Position numbers and translations under genes: made by a program. From contig CM037881.1 of NCBI GenBank assembly GCA_021292165.1, forward strand, positions 3,472,001-3,536,000: a stretch of 64,000 nucleotides of DNA, in the 5' to 3' direction. The DNA comes from Shinisaurus crocodilurus. Its lineage: Eukaryota; Chordata; Lepidosauria; Squamata; Shinisauridae. The notes beneath the pieces are model-generated. The model had not been told where the DNA came from. It did no database searches and was given only the letters and a program-made list of their open reading frames with translations. How positions within the stretch are numbered: position 1 is the first letter of the stretch; each line of letters starts with the position of its first letter. This document shows, piece by piece, positions 23,241-33,851 of this stretch.

Positions 23241-23796
23241 GGTGCAAAATAACAAAACCTACTGATTCCTTATATCTCCCAGGCACACACCTAGTTACCT
23301 GGGGGTCAGTTCTCTTCAGGGTTGGGTCCAGCACAGCCTTGCCACCCGGGGAGCCTACACACCTACCCGAAGGTCCGAGATGGGTAGCCCTCCGCAAGGC
23401 TTGCCTTTACCCAAGCCCTCATTCAGCTAATTTCACCAGGAGCTACCTGGGGTCGGATCCTGAGGCCGCCTGAAGGCTTGGACCTCTGCTTGGCTTGCCG
23501 CCATTGCTCCACAGCAACCATGCGATGACCCAAAGACAAAAAAGACAAAACCCACACTTTGGGAAATATATATTTTTTCCCCCTCCCCTCCTCCTTTCTG
23601 TAGCTTTTCTGCTTCTAGCCAATCAGGATGAACTTCACCTGGCCAGGCAGGGGAGGGGGACTCATGACTTACTGGGCCTGAACTACATTTGCATATGAAA
23701 GCCGGGTCACTGTAGACTTTGGGACGCCGGCAGGGGCTATCAAGAGGAACCATACACACCCCGCCCCCCCAGCCTTTAGCCGGTTCACACATGAGG

Positions 23797-23821
23797 GTGT
23801 GTGTGTGTGTGTGTGTGTGCA
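23797..23821. repeat. (GT)n microsatellite
   Basis: Uninterrupted GT run. Confidence 0.85.
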
Positions 23822-24012
23822 TGTAGGAACCCCCAAAGGCTCTTTTCTTCACAATATACAAGCAACGTCTTGCAATACAAGTACTGTAGTACGGCTTAAA
23901 TTAAAAATCTCTGTACACATTTTTTTGGAGGGATTTCGTTTTGATATAAGAGTGTTTTGGATTACAAGCACGTTTCCGGAACGAATTATGCTCTCAATCC
24001 AAGGCATGACTG

Positions 24013-24453
24013 TACTTGCACAATTGGTTCACCGTGAACATATGTTAAGACTGAATTGAAAACAAGCAGGCTTTCCACAAGTTCAAAGGTTGCATGAAGG
24101 ACACCAAACACCTCAGAATTGAAAAGTCAGAGTAACTTCCCAGGTTTTTCATGGTGTAAATAAGGAGAAACACTCAATGCAGAACAACATATACATGTTT
24201 CTCCTCATATGAAATGCAGCCATTGCTACTTGCCCAGGTCTTACATAGGAATGGCTATGAGGGAAGATTGATTATTGTTGCGTATGATATAATTATTGCT
24301 GTTTTTATGCAGATGGCCAGTTAGCTCTCAGACTGCTGCTTCTTATGAGGTAGGCCTTTCTTACCTCACCCTCCTCTGAGACAAGAAGTCTCCAAAGGGG
24401 CTCTTATTTATTTATTTATTTATTTATTGTCTCCAATCATTGTCTTTCCTCAG
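24013..24453. other. Intron 1 end, no repeat named; (TTTA)n
   Basis: Ordinary intronic sequence with a TTTA run at about 24404-24428 just upstream of exon 2's polypyrimidine tract. Confidence 0.5.
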
Positions 24454-24590
24454 ATATTCTCCGATAGCAATTGTAAGAACTCCTCCTCCTTTTCAACTGC
24501 CCTCTTGGGAATTGTGTTGGTCTTTCTTACCAGTGGAGTACTGCTGAGTTTCTTCTTTCTCATGTTCACAATTCGCTTCAGAAAGAATAG
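24454..24590 (+). CDS. GPR156: GPR156 coding exon 2 (TM1)
   Basis: Encodes residues 46-90 plus two bases of codon 91. A Ser/Asn-rich stretch with an NSS sequon precedes transmembrane segment 1, a hydrophobic run with LLGIVLVFLTSG and FFFLMFTI, and ends in basic FRKN at the cytoplasmic edge. The acceptor is a pyrimidine run ending TCCTCAG at 24453; the donor is GTAAGG at 24591. The LLGIV and TIxFRKNR motifs match mammalian GPR156. Phase 2 at the 3' end is completed by the first G of exon 3. Confidence 0.92.
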
Positions 24591-25011
24591 GTAAGGCCAG
24601 GAGCATGTTGTGTTGATGTTTTTACTACCTGGGCAAACTTGTTGTTCCAGAGTTGCTAAAAAACAAAACGCCACCCCCAGCCCATGGCTATCACGTATAG
24701 TATGCGAAGATCTGCTGGAAATGTAACAATTAGCGATGAAAAGAGCATAAGATATTCCAACTTTTTGGTTTTTTACTTTTTTCTAATGTTTATATACACA
24801 CATTTAACAAAAATGTCCTCAAGGTTCTCACAGACTATAAAATGGTTAAATGTTTTAAAATAAAACAATAATATAAAACAATTTAAAACAGTTTATCACC
24901 AATTCAGAACAAGTTGAAAAAATGTTTCTAGTTGATGGCACCTGGCTTTTCAGGAAAGGCAGTAAATTCCACGTGTGCCAATCTAAAAGAAAGTTTGTAT
25001 GAAGTAATGAA

Positions 25012-25393
25012 TTGTTGATCTTTAGCCTTCAGAAGAGGGGACTGAGGGGAGATATGATAGCACGCTTCAGGTACTTGAAAGGTTGTCATGCAGAGGAGGG
25101 CCAGGATCTCTTCTCGATCATCCCAGATTGTAGGACATGGAATAATGGGCTCAAGTTACAGGAACCCAGATTCCACCTAAACATCAGGAAAAATTTCCTG
25201 ACTGTCAGAGCAATAAGACAATGGAACCAACTACCTAGGGAGATGGTGGGCTCTCCCACTCTGGAGGCATTCAAGGTGCAGCTGGACAGACATCTGTCAG
25301 AGATGCTTTGACCTAGATTCCTGCATTGAGCAGGGGGTTGGACTCGATGGCCTTGTAGGCCCCTTCCAACTCTACTATTCCATGATTCTATGA
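25012..25393 (+). mobile_element. CR1 LINE 3' end
   Basis: Frame with LQKRGLRGDMIARFRYLKGC, WNQLPREMVGSPTLEAFKVQ and a stop after LSEML, then a CR1 3' UTR and a tail with ATTCTATGAT. Confidence 0.9.
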
Positions 25394-25643
25394 TCCCCTA
25401 AGAACTTGAACAAGATGTATACAACTAACAATTAGGCATGAAAAATATGATGTGCATGCGGCAGATTATTAACATGTAGTGGATGTATCCCTATTATTCA
25501 AACATTTTAGGTTCAACTTAAAAGGGATATTAAGATTGCCCCCAAAACAATGTCACTTGAGCTCACTTTTTTTAATATATCCAAGAGACACCATCCAATG
25601 AGTTCTATTTTTTTAACAGCTGAAAAATAGTTATAGTAGAAGC

Positions 25644-26325
25644 CAGGGATGTTGAAGAGTCCTTGGTCTCGAGTCACGAGTCGAGTCACAAGTCTTTGGA
25701 CCCGAGTCTCGAGTCCGAGTCCAAGTCCTTGGTCCAAAATGGTGACTCACGAGTCACAAGTCACGAGTCACTCCCAAAGCTGACTCCACGAGTCCCTATT
25801 AAAATCAATGGGGTTTTATCCCAACAAAATAAAGCTACTTCAGATGTGTGGCTTAAATAAATTCTAGGCACAAGTGTGCCTTTTTATCTCAAAACTCTGC
25901 CACTGATTTTGACAAGAACAGACCAGGCAGACAAACCCAAAATAACCAGGCAGGGAACCCCAAAACAGGCAGGCAGAGGCCTTTGTCTTGGACAATTCAA
26001 ACTGTGGAACTGGTTAAGAAGAGACCAGGCAGGCAGAGGAGGCAGGGAACCCCAAACAGGCAGGCAGAGGCAGCCAAACCCAAAATGTCTGAAAAGTTAC
26101 ATTAGTAAAATGATTTTAAAAAATAAACTTGGATTGTTACTGCAACTAGGTCCAGACAGCACCTGCAGGTGGCATCAGCAGGGATGTGGCCGAGTCCTTG
26201 GTCTCGAGTCCCGAGTCGAGTCTCGAGTCCCATTAAAAATATTGGGACTCGAGTCCGACTCGAGTCAGAGGGGGGACTCAGTCCAACTCACGAGTCGAGT
26301 CCTCGAGTCCGAGTCCCCATCCCTG
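25644..26325. mobile_element. hAT-type MITE dense in GAGTC, 8-bp TSD
   Basis: Termini CAGGGATG and CATCCCTG are inverted. Both flanks are GTAGAAGC (25636-25643, 26326-26333), an exact 8-bp duplication typical of hAT transposition. Both terminal 150-bp zones are packed with GAGTC/GACTC pentamers, often as CGAGTC. The middle has CCAGGCAG repeats. No transposase. Confidence 0.88.
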
Positions 26326-26333
26326 GTAGAAGC

Positions 26334-27091
26334 AGCAGCAATAACATTGGAGAAGTCCTAAATCACCCACCTGTAAAGAGTATATAAACAAAGTATGGTA
26401 AATAGCTCTTGTGTACTCTTGTACATGTCTACGCAGAAGTAAGCCCCACTGAGTTCAATCATACTTACCCCCAGGTGAGTGTCCATTGGATTGCATCATA
26501 CATTAAGTGAATAAGAAGACTAAAAGGTGGTAGATAACAGAAGGAAAAACTGTAAAAAGATGTGTCTTTTAATTTTGGAAGATTCAATATGATTTTGATA
26601 TTAATGTTTATACATCTTTTCTATCCTGTAATTATTAAGCAGTATATTTTGAGTTCAAACACTTGCTTGACTCCTGCTCTCATTTCCAAGGGGACCAGGA
26701 AAGATGTAATGCATACTGCTATAAGACATTTGCTTTGAAGATTGAAATATTGGAAAGAAAGGAGGCCTCAGTCCAAAGTGCTGCTTCAGGGAGCGTGAAT
26801 GATCTTCATTGGAGAAAGGGCACAGGAAGAGAAGGGTAAACACTTTGTCCCAGAGTACCACACTCTAAATTTAAAGAAGTCCAGGAGATTCCAGTCACAT
26901 CTACTTTGGCCCTTACTTTACACACACACACACACACACACACAGAGAGACGGACCATTGAATCAGGGCAATCCCAGACAGAGCATGGCAAGAAACAAAA
27001 TCTTATGACATGGGTTGAAGGATGCAGCAAGCCTAGCTCCCTTTCAATAACTCTTGCTTCCATGTTCTCTTAACTCCTTTGGGTGCTGGAG
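26334..27091. other. Intron 2 remainder; (CA)n at 26918-26944
   Basis: No coding or repeat family recognised besides the CA microsatellite. Confidence 0.5.
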
Positions 27092-27227
27092 GATTGTGAA
27101 GATGTCTAGTCCCAACCTGAATGTTGTGACCCTGCTGGGCAGCGGCTTGGCTTACTGTAGCGCTTTCCTGTTTGGAATTGAAAAACAAAATTCATTGACC
27201 AGACCATCCATGGAGATGCTTGTTCAG
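27092..27227 (+). CDS. GPR156: GPR156 coding exon 3 (ICL1 and TM2)
   Basis: Encodes residues 91 (split codon) to 136. It opens with IVKMSSPNLN, the near-invariant first intracellular loop shared by GPR156 and GABA-B receptors, followed by TM2 (VVTLLGSGLAYCSAFLFGI). The acceptor AG at 27090-27091 (CTGGAG) has a weak pyrimidine tract. The exon ends CAG before GTGGGT. This short intron to exon 4 (763 bp) contains a GT microsatellite and a CpG-rich patch. Confidence 0.94.
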
Positions 27228-27463
27228 GTGGGTGAAAGCAAACTGAGAGGGGAAGACATGCAGCTTCCTGTGCATTATATTCATTTATATCCAGAGGGGC
27301 ACATAGACACTTTGCGGGCACATTGCAGTCTGAAGGCACATGATACAGCTACATTGCAGGAGCTCATCATGTTTGGATCTGGTCAGTGCCTGGATGGGAA
27401 ACTGTTTGGGAATCCCATGTACTCCATTCTGAGTTCCATTAGAGGGGAAAGGCGGGAAAAGAA

Positions 27464-27488
27464 CAGGTGTGTGTGTGTGTGTGTGTGA
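27464..27488. repeat. (GT)n microsatellite
   Basis: GT run in the intron after exon 3, next to the CpG-rich patch. Confidence 0.85.
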
Positions 27489-27533
27489 ATTTTAATCAGG
27501 AAAATGTCCCTGGTAAAGGGCAAAATAAGGCTG

Positions 27534-27790
27534 GGCACGCCGCACGCCCCGTTCCCCCCGCTCGCCTCGTTTTTTCGCAGGCGCAGATCGGTTCCGTTGC
27601 GTCATTTCCGCTCCCGGAAGTGACACGATGGGACCGATGGAGCAGAGCGGGCGGTTCTCCGCCGGATCGGGCGGTTGGGGCGGCTTTTCGCGGAGCGCGC
27701 AAGCCTCCCCGAAGAGGAGGTAAGGGCGCCACCGGGGCGCGAGTGGGGCCATGCTCGGCTTCGTTCTGCCCCGGCGGTGGCTCGATTTAC
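27534..27790 (+). promoter_or_regulatory. Intronic CpG-rich patch resembling a promoter and first exon
   Basis: A compact CpG-rich block in the 763-bp intron between GPR156 exons 3 and 4. It has an ETS-type motif CCGGAAGTGAC at 27614-27624, then an ATG at 27628 opening 30 codons plus two bases, up to a strong donor (GAG before GTAAGG, exon end 27719). The frame would hit TAA immediately without splicing. I do not recognise the peptide. It could be an alternative or unrelated promoter, or a transposed copy of one. Confidence 0.35.
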
Positions 27791-27990
27791 AACTCTAGCC
27801 TGGTCCCTTTGGTGAACCTTCCCTGCACCATGGCCCTGATGTGATTAGCATTCCCCACCAGTCATTTCTATTATTATTATTTTTTAAACCACAGTAAATC
27901 CTGATTACAGATCACCCTTATTATGTCTAGTCTGGACCTTAGGCTTATGGATATCTCTCTTCTCACACCCACCTAAATACCCTCCTACAG

Positions 27991-28101
27991 GCAAGAATCT
28001 GTTTGTTGTGTATTGGAGTCACCCTGGCTTTTGGCCCCATCCTAGGAAAAAGCTGGCGGTTGTATAAAGTGTTCACTCAGCAGGTTCCAGACAAGAGAGT
28101 G
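27991..28101 (+). CDS. GPR156: GPR156 coding exon 4 (TM3 and ICL2)
   Basis: Encodes residues 137-173, exactly 37 codons. It holds TM3 (ICLLCIGVTLAFGPILG) and the second intracellular loop KSWRLYKVFTQ followed by VPDKRV, both very close to mammalian GPR156 and characteristic of the GABA-B-like branch of class C. Acceptor CCTACAG, donor GTAAGT, both strong. Phase 0 at both ends. Confidence 0.95.
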
Positions 28102-28262
28102 GTAAGTTCTCATAACATACTTTCAGCTCTTGGAAACTAAGTGGAAATAAAACTGTGCACAAGTTTTTAGGATTAAACTATATGTGATGAAAGAAGTTAC
28201 CAGGCATGACATGGTCCTGGGCAAAGTGCCTTCAGGGTGGCCCCCAGGGAGCAGGCCACTCT

Positions 28263-28312
28263 CCGACTCGATGGCCTTGTAGGCCCCTTCCAACTCTAGG
28301 ATCCTATGACCC
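28263..28312 (+). mobile_element. CR1/5S-SINE tail fragment
   Basis: ACTCGATGGCCTTGTAGGCC followed by CCTTCCAACTCT, the shared CR1/SINE 3' tail, without a body. Confidence 0.6.
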
Positions 28313-28449
28313 CCGATGGGCCTCCCACAACAGTGGGGCCCTCCCCCCAGCAGTGCTGGGCTTAATAGGTGGGGGAGATGCACCTCACAGTGGCGGAACA
28401 GCAGCAGTGCTGACTGGAGTGCCGGGCTCACTGGTGTGGCAGCCATTTA

Positions 28450-28498
28450 AATTTCCCCACAATGCAATGCATCACAGGTATTGCATTGTGGGGAAATT
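28450..28498. repeat. Perfect 19-bp hairpin
   Basis: AATTTCCCCACAATGCAAT (28450-28468) and its exact reverse complement (28480-28498) with an 11-nt loop. Confidence 0.9.
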
Positions 28499-28720
28499 AA
28501 AATGTTTGCTGCACCACCTATGAGGCCAGTCGCTTGGGCACTTTTAGCACATCTGCCAGGCAGGTGACCTGTCAGGCAGCCCAGTCCCAGCATGGTAGTG
28601 GCACTGGCAGCAGCCCTGTGTTACGCAGTATGCAAATCCATGCATGCATGTGCAACCCCTAATTCTGTTCTCTGACTGTTTGTTCCCTAAAACCCTGCCA
28701 GGTGATCTGTCTTCTCTCTG

Positions 28721-29002
28721 CAACCCCCATTCCCCACCATGTTGGCCCAGCCCACTTCAGTTCACACCTTGCTGTGTTGAATCGGCAAGGTCCGAACAGG
28801 AGCTCTGCTTGCGATCACCTGAATCCGAGTAGAACTCTCTGTGCAATCAGGAACCCTGATAAGGCAGGGTCCACAATCGCGCGGAGAGTTCTACTCGGAT
28901 TCAAGTGATCGCAAGCAGAGCTCCTGTTCGGACCTTGCCGATTCAACACAGCAAGGTGTGAACTGAAGTGGACTGGGCCAGCGTGGTGGGGAATGGGGGT
29001 TG
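28721..29002. repeat. Long inverted repeat, about 119-bp arms
   Basis: Arms 28721-28839 and 28884-29002 are near-perfect reverse complements (for example AACAGGAGCTCTGCTTGCGA against its inverse), with a 44-nt spacer. It could be a palindromic MITE or a local inverted duplication. No target duplication is obvious. Confidence 0.85.
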
Positions 29003-29028
29003 CAAGGTGTGAACTGAAGGGGACCGGT

Positions 29029-29114
29029 CCAGCATGGCTGGAGAGGGGGCGGGGCCAGCATGGCTGGAGAGGGGGCGGGGCCAGCATGGCTGGAGAGGGG
29101 GCGGGGCCGGCATG
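29029..29114. repeat. 26-bp minisatellite, three copies
   Basis: Unit CCAGCATGGCTGGAGAGGGG plus GCGGGG, three identical copies and a partial fourth. Each contains a GC box. Confidence 0.9.
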
Positions 29115-29739
29115 CACAGCCCCAGGCCCTCTGCCCACTTCAGGCCCTCGTGAACACCTGAACAGGACTCTGGTTGACACACAAGATCATCCTGCCAATG
29201 TACTTTTTTCCTAATTTGCATTGAGGAAAAAATATATATATTAGCAACCCTCTCAGTAATATAGGATGAATCATCCCTTAAGCAGAACAGTGCCAGATCT
29301 TCAGAAGATTGTGCTGGAAGAATTCTTAGTAGAGGGAGAATCAGCCTCTCTCTGCAGTCTCTGTACAATTTACAATAGAGGAGTACATGATGAACAGACT
29401 CTTATCAGGCCGATTCCACACAGCGGCCATTCCCAAATGCCGAAAATCAGGGCTGATGTCAAGGGCAGGCATGGCCCCCTGACGAGCCCCCTGGACCTGC
29501 CCCTCCTCTTCACCATCGCAGCCTGCTTGTTCAGCTGCTTCTCGCTCTGGCACGTGCAGTGGTGGTGGTGAGACGGAGGAGGAGCAGCAGATGCCACTGC
29601 CGGGAGTTCCTCACGGGCCCTCTGCCTGACCAGCAAGCAAGTGGTAGCAATGAGGAGGAGGAGGAGGAGGAGGAGAGGAGCGAGAGCAGCTGGTGATAAT
29701 ACTGGTGAGAAGGTAGACTCACGGAGGGAGGGGCCCCAC

Positions 29740-31620
29740 TGAGGGAGACCTGCTTACGCTGAACCCCGCTTGCCATTTTGATGCCCATTCTCCCGACTTG
29801 GAGAGATCCTTTTGGAGTTCCTCACAATCCCTTTTTGTTTTCACCACCCAAAATAATTTGGTGTCATCAGCAAAGATGGCCACTTCACTGCTCACTCCTG
29901 ATTCCAGATCATTTATGAATAAGCTGAAAAGCATTGGTCCCAATACAGATCCCTGTGGGATCCCACCTTTACATCCCTCCATTGGAATAATTTACCATTC
30001 CTTCCTCCTCTCTGCTTCCTGTGCTTTAGCCAGTTACTGATCCACAAGAGGACCTCCCCTCTTATTCCATGACTGCTAAGTTTGCTCAGGAGTCTTTGGT
30101 GAGGGACTTTGTCAAAAGCCTTTTGGAAGTCCAAGCAAACAATGTCTACTGGATCACAGGCCTGTGGCTCACGCTGGCTCAGCTTGTCTGAGCGTGGAAA
30201 GCTAAGCAGGGTCAAGCCTGGTTATTACTTGGATGGGAGACCCCCTCCTCTAGTTTCCTGCATTGAGCAGGGGGTTGGACTCGATGGCCTTGTAGGCTCC
30301 TTCCAACTCTATGATCTATGAAATCTATGAAACCCCTGTCCACATGTTTATTGACACACTCTTAAAGAACTCTAAAAGGTTATTGAGACAGGACTTACCT
30401 TTGCAGAAGCCATGTTGATTCTTTCTCAGCAGGGCTTGTCCTTCTATATGCTTACTGATTTTATCTTTAATAATGCTTTCAGTCAATTTACCTGGAACAG
30501 ACGTTAAGCTAACCGGCTTGTAATTTCCCAGATCCTCCACGGATCCTTTTGAAAAAATTGGCGTTACATTGGCCATTCTCCAGTCCTCTGGTACAGAGGC
30601 TGATCTTAGGAACATGTTACGTATTTTTGTTAGAAGATCAGCATTTTCATATTTAAGTTCTTTAAGAACTCCAGGATGGATACCATCTGGGCCCAGTGAT
30701 TTATTAACTTTCAGTTTGTCAATATGGTTGAGAACTTCATCTTTTGTCACCACTATTGTCTCAATTCCTCACACTCCCTTCCTGAAAACATCAGTTCAGG
30801 CAGAGGCATCTGTCCTGTATCTTCTGCAGTGAAGACAGATGAAAAGAATTCATTCAGCTTCTCCGCGATCTCCTTATCCTCCTTATCCTCCTTTAGTACT
30901 CCTTTAACTCCATTATCGTCCATTGGTCCAACTGCCTCCCTAGCTGGTTTCCTGCTTCTGATATATTTAAAGAATTTTTTATTGTTGGCCTTGATGTTGT
31001 CAGCAATATGCTCCGCAAAATGCTTTTTTGCATCTCTTATTGTCTGCTTGCATCTCCATTGTGCAAGCTTGTGCTCCCTTTTATTTTCCTCATTTGGGCA
31101 AGAATTCCATTTTCTGAACGAAGCCTTCTTATCTCTATTAGCTTCCTTGACACTGCTCATTAACCGTGCTGGTGACCTCTTGGACTTGGTACTACCTTTC
31201 CTAACTTGTGGTATACATTCTGTCTGAGCTTCTGTTGTGGTTTTGCATAATCGCCAAGCATTTTGAAGGAATTTAACCCTCTTTAACTCTTTCAACTTCC
31301 TTTTTACCAGTTCCCTCATTTTGGAGAAGTTTCCTCTTTTGAAGTCAAATGTGACTATGTTAGACTTCTTTGGCAATCTTCCATTTAAATCTGATAGCAT
31401 TGTGGTCACTATTTCCAATTGGTTCAACAACATTTACATCTCGTATTAGGTTCTGGGCAACACCACTTAGGATTAAATCTAGGGTTGCCTCCCCTCTGGT
31501 CGGTTCCATGACCAACTGTTCTAGGGCACAGTCATTTAGGACATCAAGAAATTGAACCACTTTGTCATGACTGGAACATGCATTTGCTGTTCTGGATATG
31601 CTCAGATGCATACTTAATTC
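29740..31620 (-). mobile_element. CR1 LINE, EN end to RT, with frameshifts
   Basis: The longest CR1 in the window. In minus sense: endonuclease C-terminus (IGNSDHNAIRFKW, 31360-31611), the linker frame 30753-31433 (ending EKLNEFFSSVF), RT frame 30325-30753 (KSLGPDGIHPGVL, NQHGFCKGKSC), a 5S-SINE insertion, then VDIVCLDFQKAFDKVPH and GIPQGSVLGPMLF with FADDTK in a shifted frame. Truncated at both ends and disabled. Confidence 0.92.
30158..30330 (+). mobile_element. 5S-rRNA-derived SINE, complete
   Basis: Head: CTCAGCTTGTCTGAGCGTGG, AAGCTAAGCAGGGTCAAGCC and TTACTTGGATGGGAGACC, clearly derived from 5S rRNA including the internal control region. Body TTTCCTGCATTGAGCAGGGG and a CR1-type 3' end (GGACTCGATGGCCTTGTAGG), ending in CTATGAAAT repeats. 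Inserted between the RT codons of the surrounding CR1. Confidence 0.9.
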
Positions 31621-31726
31621 TTAAGTATGAGGGGAAGGAAAACACTATGCATAAGTTCAGAGGCACTCTTATTGCTGCTTAAGAATTCTCCACTATGGAT
31701 TCATTGACTAATAAATGTTACACATA

Positions 31727-32192
31727 TAGTCAGTCAGGCGATCACTCGTGACTGAGTAAGATTGTCTTCCAGGAATTTTTTTTTTTTTTTGTACAAAATG
31801 GAGATTTTAAAAGGAGGAAAATTTTAAAGAAAATTGTGTAGACTCTAGCGATGGGTCCATAAGTGACTGTGGAGGCCAATTCTAGATCCACACAGCTTCC
31901 CACAGTGAGGACACAGGTTACCAGATGGAAGATGGTCCTGTAAAGGATTCATTTGACGTGCTTTTCGCCTAGCACGTTTCTCCCTTTCGCCTTGCACTCG
32001 GGCTTCTTCAAAGTCCATGGAACCTTTGTGAAAGGCCAACCTCCAGTTAGATCGTTCATTGGGCCAGAGCTTCCCAGTTTTTGATGTTTATATTGCATTT
32101 TTTTAGATTAGCCTTAAGAACATCTTTAAACCTCTTATATTGACCACCGATATTCCACTTTCCATCCTTGAGTTGAGAATAAAGTAACTGCT
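31727..32192 (-). mobile_element. Zinc-finger LINE, 3' end copy B
   Basis: Minus sense: the C-terminal frame with MAFHKGSMDFEEARVQGERE and the finger CPHCGKLCGSRIGLHSH, then the 3' UTR ending GATCGCC and a (TGAC)n tail. Confidence 0.9.
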
Positions 32193-33249
32193 TTGTATAG
32201 TGCCTATATAATGTATTTTACTCAGTAAAAAGAATTTTTAAAGCAACATTGCTTTAAATATTAAAGGGGTACAGGAGACTCACCCTTTTAGTTAAGGTGA
32301 GTTGCAAAAAGAAGGAGTTCTGCCATTATAAGCTGCAAAATTTTATTGCTTATAAAAAAAATGACACCTGTTGAGCTAATAATGAAATGTAACATCCTAC
32401 CTGACAAGGTCTACAATTGTGCAAAATTTTTCAAACCAAGCTGATACAAATTGCCACAGATACAGCAAATTAAACAGTGCTGAAAGTTGACACAGTTCTA
32501 CATTTTACTCGAAGCTTGGCATATCTTATATTTCTTTCAAATTCTGGTAAAAAGTACTTATGCACGTTGTACAGGTTTGTTGAGGAGGTGTGCCTTTCAT
32601 TGGTTTGGTGAAGTTGTGATCAGTGGTTCAAAAGTTATAAGAGAGTGGTCCTATAGTCCCTAGACATTGTCGGGGGGGGGGGGGCATAGGATACTTCGGA
32701 TTCTCAGATCCGAGGTCAGAGACAGAGCTCCAGGATTAGCACAGAGGTTACTAACACTGAAGTGCATTCGGCATGTGTCTTCAGTCCTAATTATACAGGC
32801 ACACAACTGATTTATAAATTCATTATAGGAGATAAAGGAAACATGGGGATTGGTGCCCATGTGTTGACTTTCTGAAGGCAGAAAGACAGTGTGAGAGCCC
32901 CAATCTTTGCTGTTCTTTTATGTGTGATGGGAAAAGGATGTGCAAGGATCATGTCACACACTAGGGGTATTCACACATTATACTGAACATTAGTTCACAC
33001 TCTAGGTTTGCTCATTAAGACAGCGGTGAGAATCTAGCTGTATTCAGTCACTCTGCTCACGTGTAAGCTCTGCATGCAAGTCCACCGGGTCAGTCACCCT
33101 TCCTCGCTGTTTTTGTTGTCTTCTAAATGTGGGGGGCAACTTTTGGTAGTTCATGTGGGCTTTTAAAAATTATTGTATATTAATTTGCATTCAGCATATT
33201 CCAGTGATTGAATTTATTAGTTTATGCTGAAATGACTAAGATGGTGGGA
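32193..33249. other. Intron 4, nothing recognised
   Basis: No exon or nameable repeat seen apart from a short G run at 32671-32685. Confidence 0.5.
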
Positions 33250-33304
33250 TCCTCCTCCTCCTCCTCCTCCTCCTCCTCCTCCTCCTCCTCCTCCTCCTCC
33301 TCCT
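33250..33304. repeat. (TCC)18 microsatellite
   Basis: A perfect TCC run of about 18 units, followed by a SINE-like body (CTATACTGCCTTTCTG) to about 33560. Confidence 0.92.
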
Positions 33305-33851
33305 TCGCATTTCTATACTGCCTTTCTGTAACCAACCAAGGTAGTTCACAAAAAGTCAGAAAACAAAAATGAAAAACAAATACAAACTTAATAAAACACT
33401 AAAAACAATCTTAAAAATCATAAACCAAATTTTAAAAGCCAAATTAAAAAGACCCCCCTTTCTTAATGCAGAGAGAGTGGGGACCATTCCTAACTCCAGA
33501 GGGAGTGTGTGACAGAGTTTGTGAGCAACACAGGAGAAAGCCCTCCTATAATAATAATTAAATATTGAAATGGATTGCTTGGCTGAACTTTAAAAAGTTT
33601 GGTGGTTTTTAATGATTAATATTAAAAAAAGATAATAATTTTATCTTAACTCTTTCTGGTTCTTGACAAATGAAGGAAACATCAGCTGGTACTAATTTCT
33701 AGTTCTCTAGACTAGTCTAGATGTAGATCTAGATCTCTAAACTTGCCTCAGTGTAGGACTGAGGGAAAACTCCTGTGTGTATGTGCGCATGAAAGATGAA
33801 CTGCAATCTAACCACATCATGAAGTGAGCATGTCGAGTATTTTTATTGCAG

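Larger units (their letters stand above)
21660..24012. mobile_element. Mariner-type termini enclosing other repeats
   Basis: Left end CAGTAATACCTTGGACTG and right end (inverted) CAGTCATGCCTTGGATTG are imperfect TIRs flanked by TA. The interior is not a transposase. It holds a repeat shared with 63.4-63.9 kb (about 21756-21945), a GC-rich segment with hAT-like ends (22062-22663), a CR1 3' end and a GT microsatellite. Best read as an old mariner element filled by later insertions. Confidence 0.5.

Noticed and set aside
25636..26333. CRISPR-like or satellite array of GAGTC
   Set aside because: Spacing is irregular, the motifs occur in both orientations, and the block is bounded by hAT ends and an 8-bp target duplication.
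29005..29114. Coding repeat protein in the minisatellite
   Set aside because: A 26-bp unit is not a multiple of three, so no reading frame is maintained across copies.
30158..30330. Genuine 5S rRNA gene
   Set aside because: Only the middle and 3' part of 5S are present, diverged, with a CR1-like tail and repeat copies elsewhere. It is a SINE.
30724..31227. 167-codon + strand frame with hydrophobic Ser/Leu composition
   Set aside because: Antisense shadow of the CR1 ORF2 linker frame.
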